Under the pieces are notes generated by a model. That model worked only from the letters and a program-made list of their open reading frames with translations, ran no database searches and was not told where the DNA came from. This document shows, in pieces, positions 36,901 through 47,758 of a stretch of 64,000 nucleotides of DNA. A program made the position numbers and the translations under genes. Each line of letters opens with the position of its first letter. Within the stretch, counting starts at the first letter, position 1. Source of the DNA: Isoetes taiwanensis (lineage: Eukaryota; Streptophyta; Lycopodiopsida; Isoetales; Isoetaceae). The DNA is taken from the NCBI GenBank assembly GCA_021234155.1, contig JAJEKV010000469.1, positions 64,001 to 128,000 on the forward strand. Direction: 5' to 3'.

Positions 36901-39871
36901 GGGTTTGCCCTTTGGGCAAACCTAAAAACCAACACTTATATTAGGATCTTGAATTGAATAGTTTTGTCTCGTGCCATTGACGATGTTCAAGACATCGAAA
37001 GCGTAATGCTTGTTTATGATGTCGAGTAATCAAGCATTCCGCTATACCTACCTCCGAAAGCAAGGTGTAGAGTGCACCGAAATGAGACTCATTATGGGTT
37101 TTTTTGCCAAAGCTTACATAACTGCGCTAGAGGTTGACCTTTATCCGGGGCCTCCGACTAATCACGTACCAAGAACAATGGTTTCCGACCCCCTTTTTGC
37201 TTGGTCTAGCCTCGATCTTTTATCTAATTTTTACTTTCTTCGCCACCGAGGGTTTTAATCTAGATGATTTTTGAATTAGATTGATCCACATAGGGAGCCA
37301 TAAGCACACCGTAAATTTTAGGGCCGCCAGAAAACGAGCCTTTCAACAAGTCGGGCTATAGCCATTCACTATAACCTCCGCTTGCTTGCATAACTCTGAG
37401 ATCCGACTTAATCCAAAGCGTGCAAAGGCGTAAGGAATACAAAAATCACAAGTGGAAAAAGGTATGCTAAAAATATACTATGCAACAATTTGCATCCTCT
37501 ACAACGGATAAATGCTAGCGCTTATCTACAAATGCCTGTGAACTAGGTAAGCTCACCACAATCAAGCCGCAAGGATCGTGGCCTTGTTCTAATAACCGGA
37601 TAATCGAATCGAAAAAAGTAATAAGAAAGATGCCTCTTAAATTGATAACGGATGAGGAGGAGCATACCAAGAACAAAAAGCCTAAGAAGCTCGCAGAACT
37701 TAGTTTTAGTGCATTTGTATTTTTGCCATAATTACTGAAAGTTATTAGAACTTTAAGTATATGAACCAAACTACCTACTATAGAACTAATCAATCAAACC
37801 AGCATATGATCGCCACAATTGATCAAAAACCAAATTAGCACATATATATCTATATTTAATGAAACAAAGATTCATTGAATTGTTTGCTCAAGCATGATAT
37901 AGATTCTAAGGACCTTTCGCCATGTCTTTCTTCTCGCTTGTTTTTCTCCTCCGCTTTGTGTTAAAGGGCAAGGCAACAGATATGAAAGCCAGGGGCCCCG
38001 AAGGCGCACCGCTTCAACATCGCTCTGTCCATATTCACTTCGTGGCCATGTCCGCAAGACAAAACCGTGAGAATACATTAAAATTTACTAAATTTAAGAT
38101 CCGAACTTTCAATCCAACACTAAGTCAAGGTAACAAAGATGGAAATGCGTTATGGCTCAAAACCGACATCTCAAAAACAATGGCCAACTTACCCCGCAAT
38201 ACATCTCCGCCTTTGATGTCAAAACAGGGGCCTTGTCGATAATGAAGAGTCGCTTCTTTCTCAAGAGCCCACAAAGATCTCTTTGTTGCTCGCGGTGGAT
38301 GCGCTTATAGAGTAAGCTCATGGCAGTCCATGCTTCTAGAGCGCTTAAAGAGGATCCTAAGGGCTCGGGATTGAAGCTTCTAGGGCATGCCGCATCCATC
38401 AAAACCTATGATAATCCCATCGCCGTTAGAAAATTTGTGCAAAAGCTCCATGAAGCACCTGGGCCAAATCCTAAGATTTTACAACTTCCAAAACAAAGTC
38501 TATTGTGGGTTTAAGACTCAAGCATGTACTATGTATGCCGCTTAAATACATGGCACAAATATCTATTCTAAAGGATATCACCGCAGACACGGGACGTATT
38601 AATAATAATATTCCAAGCAAATTTTTTTGTAAATGGAAGCATAGCCAATACCAATCACTTAATTTAATCACATATGCACATTGTTAACCACTTCACCGGT
38701 TACAAAGATAACTCGATTTTTTTCTCCAATCCACAAAATGTACTAAATAAAATATATTAAAGACTTACATTTTGATGTACCCAACCGGGTTTCTTCATAT
38801 TAAGATAATAACCAAACAAGCTCCTCCCATTGCATATTTAGCCATGTAAGGTGAACCATCAAGATAACAATGAAGCCAGCCACGCCATCAAAAGGTTAGC
38901 CAAGGTTAATTGTCAAGACCATGATCCACATTATAGACAAAGAAGCACACAACATAGGAAGTCGGGCGGCGAACCCAAACCCAAGACCCGCATAGCTTAG
39001 ATTCGATGCGTAAAGGGAAGAAAGGCCGCCAGTGGGTTCCTTGAGAAATTGAAACATAAAACATAGAAAAAAGCGTGCAAAGGAATTCAATGAAGAAAGG
39101 GAAGGAAGCCCGCTGGATCGCCCAAAGGATCGCCTTTGTAAAATGAACCGAGCGACATTAGAAAGACTCGCTGGATTACCAATTGCCAAGACCGCTGTGT
39201 TCGCTTGGATAGGAAGCCTTTAGTTGAGTTTTGAGACCTTCGCTCAACAAGCTAGGCAAAGAAATTTGACCTTTGGGACCCAAGGGCCGCTTTTCGCCGA
39301 GAAGGGTTTTGGTAGTGCAATGGCCGCAGATTCGCCGATGTCCCATTGTGGTTCAGAATCTCCGGCCCATGCCTCTACTCATAAGATGTGACCATGACAC
39401 AATTTCGCATAATCAAACCACACAACCAATACAATAACGCCACCATTTTTCCATCAAGTATCGCCAGACGTCCCCAAGGTTTCACCCTTCATAAAATCTC
39501 GAGGGCCGGATGATAAATCCTGCTCGTCCCGAGCCTTCCCCGATTCCCATACCCCTAGAGTTCCTTAAAAACCGCAATTCAAATGGTAACGCCATAATCA
39601 ACAAATTACTTGCACTAACTCCATCTCCGCAGATCCCTAACAGCCCAAGCAACGCCCCAACAAACTCGAATGCCAGCGCATCCCTCAGAGCCCGTGAGTG
39701 CCCTCCCATAGCTGGGCTTCAAGAGTGGCTGCCCAACAACTAAAACGACCTAGCATTTACAACCAATAAGGGGTTTTAGCAATCATGGGCATATTTCAAC
39801 ATATAACGGCATATACCTATAATATGCCACAAACCCACATAAACAAGGGTTTGCCCCTTTAGGGCAAACCC
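36901..39871. mobile_element. candidate element bounded by GGTTTGCCC palindromes
   Basis: A 21-bp hairpin (GGTTTGCCC-TTT-GGGCAAACC) at 36902-36922 and a related one (GGGTTTGCCCCTTTAGGGCAAACCC) at 39847-39871 flank about 3 kb. The right-hand hairpin is preceded by CACATAAACAA, whose reverse complement follows the similar hairpins at 52331 and 52574, so these hairpins belong to a repeated family. The interior holds minus-strand exon-like pieces. Whether the two hairpins are ends of one element or two separate insertions cannot be decided here. Confidence 0.35.
37515..39189 (-). other. exon-like pieces of an unassigned gene (minus strand)
   Basis: Three to four minus-strand open pieces look like real exons. 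The piece at 39189-38896 (GNPASLSNVARFILQ, then GFGFAARLPMLCASLSIMWI) is hydrophobic at its end. The piece at about 38402-38175 (CPRSFNPEPLGSSLSALEAW, then CGLLRKKRLFIIDKAPVL) is bounded by an acceptor-like ATTATCATAG and a good donor GTAAGTTGG. The piece at 37793-37515 (LSSASFLGFLFLVC) may span a membrane. The family is not recognised, and the order may represent a gene captured between the palindromes at 36902 and 39871. Confidence 0.3.
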
Positions 39872-40880
39872 AAAAGTATAATAATTTGCTTAATATTTTC
39901 TCATACAACATAGAAATTTTTGGGATGATATTTGTTAGTTTAGCTAAACGCTAGAAAGTATGAGAGGAAAAATGTGTAGAGTTTAGCTAAACCACGTAAA
40001 GTTTTGGGATTAATATCGCAAAAGTTTAGCCAAAGCCATTCTCGCTAATAAGAAATATGTGATTAGTATTTATTCCCCGCCAACCACTTCTATCGCCGCA
40101 GTGGTTGGCATATCGTCCAAAACCCCAAGCAGCTCCAACTCCTCGCCGCCTCAACCGCAGCTTGGATTACAACAATGCGTAGGCTTATGCTCGATGGTCA
40201 TAGCTGATCTAGCAAAAAACTTTGCGCTTCCCACGCTTACAACATACCGCCGCTTGGTTAACGCTTATGGTCGCCGCCGATAGATGTTTTGGGAGACACC
40301 GCTTCACGTAAGGCCCTCGTGGCTACAACCTTTCCTCAGAATCAAAGGGTTTAAGTTAAATGCTGGCTTAGATAGATCACTGACCCCCATTGCAACCACC
40401 TATGATCATACATTACTGCACTACTGCACTTCTCTTAACGGGAAGAAAGCCAGATATGCGAGAGTTTAGAGATAAATGTTCTATCTCTTGGAACATCATC
40501 CCAAGACGCTTTTGGCAAAGAGTACCAAAGAAGACTCGAGCCTCAAGGGAATATCACTTTCATAGCAATGGGTAAAACACTTGCAAAGAACTTTATGGTC
40601 TTCTTAGGGCTCGAGCAACAATACCTCCACAGATAGGCTCGACATTAGTCATTACAGAGATAGGGGTTAGCCATGGCTTACAATGTGTCACCAAAGGCAA
40701 GGCGACAGACTTGGATGGCATGCCAATAGGACTGTTCAAATGGGCAGGGCCATCGATGGTAGGAAGGATTCCCTCACAAAAGGACCAATAAAGATGGTTC
40801 CTATATATAAGGTAGGTGACCTCGCAAAGATAGCCACTACCGAACAATCATGGTCGGGCCGTCAGCTTTGCAAAATTGTT
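39872..40880. other. no gene recognised
   Basis: AT-rich then mixed sequence. Open frames on the plus strand (40059-40575) show no family match. Confidence 0.3.
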
Positions 40881-40882
40881 GG

Positions 40883-43800
40883 TCAAAGATTCTGAGCAAC
40901 AACCGACAATGTGGGTAGAAGAGGCGAAGTACAAGCCCCCACGCATTGTGATTGAAGCCTCAACACTCCACCATTGATCATACCTTCATAGTATGAACCT
41001 TGGTTGAGGATAGCAGGAATTGCTGACAAGATCTGTACTGCTGCTTTTGCTGATTTTGCGAAGACTTTTGACACCGTGCCTTGGGAAAAGTTGTGGGAAA
41101 GATAGAGGTTATGGAGCCCCCTATGGATTTGCAAATGGCTCGCATCCGACATCGCCGTGACAACCTCCGTTAACAATAATATTATTGAAGTCGCCAGTGG
41201 ATACCCAATCTCTCCAACATTATTTTGGCCTCTATTGATCAATTGAAAGCGCTGTTTGTTGGACATGAGGTTTATAGAGCTTCGTGATCGTAAATATTAG
41301 GCAACTCATATCATAATCCACCACACTTCCGATGACATTTAACGCCATCTAGATGTCCTAGATATGTTTTTTGCTAGACCAATCGAATGCGGGCTAATTT
41401 GGCCAAAATTAAAGTACTACATGTCTCATCTCACACCAGCCACGAAGTTCCCTCCTCCATTTATCGGAGGCAAAATGTGGCAATAGCACCCATGTACAAG
41501 TACTTGAGCATAGAATTTCCTTCCACCATACACCGGGACACTTCCATTCTATTACAAGTGATAGGGGTGGAAGGCACTACATGCGTATATAGAACACGCT
41601 TAGAAGACAGAGTTGTATGATTAGGCTCATCAGCAAGACATCAATCCATTCTTCTACATAATGAAGGTCCGGGCCCCATGATATCCCCGCCACCGAAATG
41701 ACCTAAGTGTGTGTAGAAAGCCTTCCCATCTAGCACTTGGGGTAAATCTACATTTCAATATCGATTTTGTCATAGAGATGTGTTTCTTGCCTCTACAAAG
41801 TGCAAGACTTGACCGCCATATTATCTACTTTCAAAAGATAATCAAGATGGGCACAACCATCTCATCGGGCTTTTATGCATAACATGGCCATGGGTTCGCA
41901 GCCACCGACGAGCTAAGATTTTGCAAAAGGCTTTTAACATTGTGCCTCGGACAAGTTGTGGAAAGGAAAAAGGTAGTTAGGGGCCTCTATGGATTTGCAA
42001 GATGCAATATACAAGTTGTATGAGGCATCACAAAGCCAATTGACACCGCCGTAATAAACCGTCATCATTAGTATTGGGATCACAAGGATATCTAGTCTCT
42101 CCAATGTTGTTTGTTCCCACGATTGATTCGCTGGAAGGTTGTCCGTTGAACATGCGGAGTCAAAGCTCAACTCATGCACCAAATCATTGGGCAGCTCATA
42201 AGGCCGACGATGTGCACCTCGTGAATCTACATCCCGTGATGACATGCCATTTCGAGGCCCCCGGATATCTTTTGTCCAAGCACGGCATGCCTGCTAATTT
42301 GGCCAAGATTACATTGCCGCCTCATCTCATCCTCGCACCAAGGCCTCCCTCCTTCACTTACCGCTAAAATATAGAGGTGGCACCCACCTACGAAGCATTT
42401 AAAAGTGGAGTTTCTACTACCACATACCCGACACTTCCATCCTGATAGCACGCCATAGCGAAGTTAAAGGCATTGTATACAATGCAAAAACAACAGTTTA
42501 CAAAGCGTAGCTATATGATTAGGCCCATCAATTGCACTTGTTCAAGGTTTTAACAAAGCCTATTCTTCTATTACGAGGTCGAGATCCGGGAGCCCAAAGC
42601 TGGTATATCCATCGCCACTTGGAATGATCTAGAGCAAAAGTGTAAAACCTTTGAGCTTAGGCACTTGGGATAAAGTCCATAATCTCCTATCGCATTCTTT
42701 CCAAGAGACATGATTCTTGCCTCTTCGTGAGGATCGCGACTTGACAAGCTACATCATCTACTTTCAAAAGGTGGTTAGTATGGGTGATGCTTATTCCCCC
42801 CAAATTTGCTTATGCCTTTGAGCTGGATTCAGAGAACCTTAAAGCCTGTTAGAAGAAAAAACAAGGTCAATGGTTCTCCCGATGGAATATATAGGAGAAA
42901 AGGTGCATACAGATCCAAACCGAAGAAGATCACCATCAGTTGAAGTAGTACCTTAATGACAACTTCCGGCAAGCCTTTTAAGATGGGGTGCCCCGAACAA
43001 GTCAAGATGGCACACTACCAAAGAATCAAGCTCACCACACGTAGATTGTTTTATCGCGATGGGAGACTGCAACTTCTATTTCATTTTCACCATCTTTCAC
43101 ATACTAGCACCACTGTGAGCTATTGGTGGATTCCTTTAGATGGTGGTCCTCTAGTATTTTTTAGTCCATCCATAGACGTAACGCCGATGGAAATTGGTGT
43201 GTGCATATGATATGCGCTTCGACTTGGGAAGAGTTTAGAGTTCCTCCTTTAAAGTGGATTGGGCTATTTGGTGTCTTCAATCGCCTCCAAGAGCACAAGT
43301 AGATGCGCCCTTATCTTTAGGTGGTACATGAGCTTGTCAAAGCATATAAAGAGGTGAATTTCATGTATAAGATCTTGCTCGCGTCAAGTCATGCCTCCTT
43401 CAAAGAAAGTGGCCTCTCTAGGAACCGCGTAAAAGCAAGATGAAATGGGTATGGGATAAACCGCCCATCCCAAAGTATTTATTTTGTGGTGGCAAATCAT
43501 TCATCGCTAGGTAAAAGGCATCGTTGTAGTGTAATGATTCATCGCCGGTGGTGTGCCTTAATGTTCCGGGCCAACAAGTCGGGCCATGTTTCGATGTGGC
43601 CTCAAGGCCTTTTTTCACTACACTTTGAATAGCCAACATGTGTTATTAGCGCCTACCCAATCGGCCGGGAAAATTTGGTAGAAAGGGCTTTTATCCGCTT
43701 CGTGGATCCCGAAGAGAAGGAATCTTCTTCATATTCAAAGGTCATGTTTGTTCTCATGCATGATTCTAGTCGAGACCCAATTGTCAAAGCATTCAAATGC

Positions 43801-43995
43801 TCATCAATAGCTAATAAAAGTGAAGAGTCGTGACTTTCACACTTACTCACGCTTTTTTTCTCCCTCAAACTATAATTTAAATGTCGCATTGTAAAGGGGG
43901 GTGGATTTGTTCTAAGGGACACTCTCTCCACCGAAGTTTTAGTCCCCATTGTAATTTTATGTATAATTTTCTCCTCAATAATAAAGGCTCCATCC
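40883..43995 (+). mobile_element. decayed LINE of the second clade, with duplicated RT segment, copy C
   Basis: The plus strand encodes two successive diverged copies of the same RT region. The first (41030-41640) has DFAKTFDTVPWEKLWERLE, then an ANLAKIKVLHVSSHTSHEVP segment and YKYLSIEFPS. The second (41905-42530) has KAFNIVP, KADDVHLVNLHPV (YADD box), MPANLAKITLP and a shared tail. Downstream, a CTACTTTCAAAAG block at 41810-41860 recurs at 42745-42790, so roughly 0.9 kb is duplicated in tandem. The likely 3' end is near 43975 (CTCCTCAATAATAAAGGCTC). All frames are broken. Confidence 0.5.
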
Positions 43996-45200
43996 TTCAA
44001 AATTTTTTTTGATAATTTGTTTGTATATTTATTTTGAGTTAGGCATTTTCGTAATTTTGAAACTTATAGGCATTTTGGTAATTGCATAAATTCATAAATT
44101 CCCTTATACTTGAAGCATATTATTTGAACCTTGTAATAAGTGTATCATCTCTACCATTATTTTAGAATCTAGAGACACTGGTGCTTTGTGCCAATCCATA
44201 ATGTAACTTCTCAAGATGATGACATTTTGTTTTCTAGTCTTGCCTCTGCACTTTTAAAAGTAGTTGCATCTTTGCTACACGTGTGTGGAAGCTCTCCCTA
44301 TAATTTCCTTGGTATTTCAAAATGCAAATTGTAAAAGAATTTGATGGCTATACTTATCCAAAAATCAAAAACTCTAATACTCTATTCTGATTTCAAACTT
44401 TAAATCTAAAATGTTGAGTCGATAAGAGGGAGGGAGGGAGCACAAAATAGTTCTATTTTGCATTGCCTTCAAATTTGTTTTTGCGAAAAATACATAAAGT
44501 TGTCCATCATGCCAAGAGAAATTGGAAGAAATAATAAGAATGAAATTGTACCACGTGATTTTTTGCAGTATCCGAGCCATATCTTTTTCTAATTTTGTAT
44601 TTCTAGGAAAGTAAATAAGCTAACAGATGCTTTGATTAGAATTCAAATGGATGCATAGAACCATTAAAATCCAATGGGCAAGGATGCTTTTTGAATTGAA
44701 TGAATTTTATCGTCCATGGAGACCGGTTGGCCTATTTAGAGTTTTCTAGTCATGATCAAACACCCAAATACGATGGTATGATCTGCTTACCAAAAAAGGG
44801 AAAAGAGAAGAATCATGCAAGTTTGTGGTAGGGCATAGTGACGTGAGAGTAGAGAACAAGGCCAAGACATAAAATGCGAAGAAAAGGCGCCACATGCATA
44901 TCCACGAAGGTCCAATGTAGTGGTCGTGGCCTTGCTTTTTGACAATCATGCACCTTCCAAGTTCCAAGAAGCAACAAAAAGAAGCTTCTATCAACGCCAT
45001 AAATATTGCACAACAATACTGACACGGGCAATTGTGAAGCGCACCCTCTGTCGCCTTAAGCCTCCAAGGTAAATAAGTTCCCCAAAATAGTGTCTCTTGT
45101 TATGCCATTCAATGTTTTGATTCACAAGTGGGTAGACGGAATCGTTGTCTTATGGCCTTTTTATACTAGCATGTATGGGAATGAGCAAATAGGAGTTAAG
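43996..45200. other. no gene recognised
   Basis: AT-rich spacer. A minus-strand frame near 44813-45031 is too short and unassigned. Confidence 0.35.
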
Positions 45201-45209
45201 TGGAGAAAT

Positions 45210-45320
45210 ACAAGATCTATGTAATCTGGTGCCTTAATATCAACGATGCATCTTTTAGGAATTGAGTCAAGAAATACAAGATCTCTATACCTGTGCCCTT
45301 TTAACATCAGTTCATCTTTG
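45210..45320. repeat. 57-bp imperfect direct repeat before the Gly-Pro-His exon
   Basis: AATACAAGATCTATGTAATC through ATCAACGATGCATCTTTTA is repeated as AATACAAGATCTCTATACCT through ACATCAGTTCATCTTTGAG about 57 bases later. Confidence 0.65.
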
Positions 45321-45367
45321 AGAATATTTTCTAGACTTGCTAATGATTATCTCTTTTCAATTTGCAG

Positions 45368-45537
45368 AAGCGGAGAAAAGAACACCATGGTTCATGGGCA
45401 TCCATTACGGTCCAGGTCCACATCATGGACCACCTGGACCAGGTCCACATCCTGGGCCGCCTGGGCCACCTGGACCAAGTCCACATCCTGGGCCTCCTGG
45501 GCCAGGGCCACATCCTGGCCCACCTCCTCCCTCCTGA
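45368..45537 (+). CDS. Gly-Pro-His-rich repeat exon, possibly truncated
   Basis: After an acceptor-like TCTCTTTTCAATTTGCAG, the frame reads AEKRTPWFMGIHYGPGPHHG and then repeats of PGPGPHPGPPGPP to PPPPS and a TGA at 45535. Beyond the stop the DNA keeps encoding the same kind of repeat in another frame (GPHHGPGPHHGPPLL at about 45600-45640), so the original tail was longer and a frameshift shortened it, or the reading frame shifted by repeat slippage. Such tails occur in plant cell-wall or intrinsically disordered proteins. No signal peptide or first exon was identified. Repeat-driven open frames also exist on the other strand, so coding status is uncertain. Confidence 0.35.
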
Positions 45538-45664
45538 CCACATCCTGCCTGGCTCATGCCTGGACCTCATCCTGGCCCTCCAGGGCCACCTGCCGGGCCC
45601 ACATCATGGACCTGGACCCCATCATGGGCCACCCCTCCTCTCGTTTCTGAACCCTTCTAGCTAG

Positions 45665-47750
45665 AATGTCTATATGCTTATAAATAAAATGACCCCTTTG
45701 TTGTGTTTAATTTTCGTTCTTGATGTCATGTGAATTCTTCATTATGTTAAGTTGATTGATAGTAGAATGTTACACATTTAATCCAACTCACATAAGTAGC
45801 CCTCATTTCGGCATGATTTCTTGGTAGGAATAGATAGAGCGTACTCTACTTTTGCGTCATTATTTTTGTGCAATCTTTAAAGGTATTGCTTTTTGTCCAA
45901 CGTTTTATTGCCTTTTTTGAAGCCATTGTTTAGAGGGTGGGTTTGGGTTTTGATGGCATTGATTTCTGTGGGAGAAATATTTTGATGTTCTATAGTTAAA
46001 GGTGTGGATTCTTTGTAGGGTAGAATACTCAGCATATGTTGTTTGGGGGTGGGTTTTGGATGGGGTATTTATTTCTGTTATTCTGATGGTATTATTTGTA
46101 AAAGAAATAACAATACGGTCAGGGAGGAAAGTGATGGCAATTGGGACAAGAAGAAAGGTCTAGCATGTGTTCAAATGGCGAGAAATGTGAACATGCATAA
46201 CTTGAGGGTAATTTGAGAATTTGAGAAGAAATATTATATTGCATCAAATTAGATTATCTGCTAATAAATCAACCATCCTCGCGGATGGACTCGCATGGGA
46301 TTAAAACTTCGAGATTCAGACTGGCTTTTTCATTCATTCATCCTAAGCAGGTTTGGCAATAATTTAAGAGTGGGTAGGCATGCATTGCTAGCTACCAAAT
46401 AAACATATAAGAGGAAAATGAAATATAATGTACAAACAAATTGAACCAAAATAAAACTCGAAAGACGTCGCTGACGCGATTTATGATGTGTACTCACACG
46501 GCTTATCATCGATTAAAAACTCCCGCCTAGTTAAAACCCCTTTTTGAAGAAAAACCGGGACAATCGGATAATACATCGGTAAGAAACCCAAAGTAACTCG
46601 ACCGAAGGCAAGGCTATCCTAGGGGCTTGACAATCGCCCATAAGAAAACCCACGATAAATAACAAGAAGCCTAAGGCACATGTCATCCTAATACCTGCCA
46701 TCACAAACAATAAGACACACACAAAAAACTTTTAAAATAAAGTTGGTCACATGGGGCCATAAAAAAAAAAACATTTACTTAAATAAAAGGATATCCATGC
46801 ATGCCATGCGAAACAACAATAAACAATACAATATAAAAAATAACAAACATAATTTAGGGAGCGAGGGTGGGATCAAGAAGGCAAAAAACCAGTAAGAAGA
46901 GATTAACTCCCCTCGCACAAAAAGGAAGCCAATGGCTCAAACCTGCATGCATGCCTGTTCCCCTCCCTAGAATATTCGTCCAGGGAGTCTGAATTGATTC
47001 CATCTAATCAGCGCAATTTTTCATTTGATCATTTGATAGCATTTGATTGGGGCATTCGAGAATTGCACCTTCCACGTAGTTAATTATAGAAAAGCACAAG
47101 ATAAGTTATAGGTTTGAGAAGATGCATTTTTTGGCGAACAGGACTATATATGATGCAGAGTTGGAATGAAAGAGGAAAACATCTCGCAAGTTCAACCTGA
47201 GCTTAGATGGTGTCTGGTAGAACTTCAGCAACATGCGTTCATAGAATGCCCCATATCTCAGTCACCCAACAACAATATGTTCATGTTCATGCGGTTTCAA
47301 AGTTGTCATTCATTGAGCATGAGAAAGCTGGCATAGAAGCGTATCCCTTCGTAAAGGGTTTCTTTTTGTATGCCATTGGCCTTTTGCTGTGATTATATTA
47401 CAAAGAGAATACAACATAATTATTGACATTATATACCAGCATTATTATTCTTCCGCGTTTTCCAGCATCCTCGCTTTAGCATTGTTCCATTCTACCTGCA
47501 CCAACTGTGCTTATGTAGTAGCAAAACCACTGGGATCTCATTACAAACACTGGAAGGGTTACAGTTTGTGCACGCTTTGGTCCCTTTACCAGGAGTTATA
47601 CCAGGGCTATGCTGCAGAAAGCTAGCACCCAAGGTATTTTGTTCTTGTTGATTGGAATACAATTTAAGGTTGTGAACTGCTACTTCTCAAAAAAGCATGC
47701 AGTACAAACCAGGAGGATGCAGGAAAAGCACCAAACAGAATGTCCATTGT
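45665..47750. other. no confirmed gene
   Basis: Mostly AT-rich. A minus-strand frame at 46722-46531 begins with a hydrophobic, signal-peptide-like stretch (MCVLLFVMAGIRMTCALGF) but is only 63 residues and unassigned. The plus-strand open piece at 47389-47625 is likewise unassigned. Confidence 0.3.
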
Positions 47751-47758
47751 ACGCTAAA

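Noticed and set aside
45340-45570. Trp/Arg-rich minus-strand protein
   Set aside because: It is the antisense reading of the Gly-Pro-His repeat.
46531-46722. Small secreted peptide gene (minus)
   Set aside because: It has a hydrophobic start but no cleavage-site context, homologue or splice evidence.
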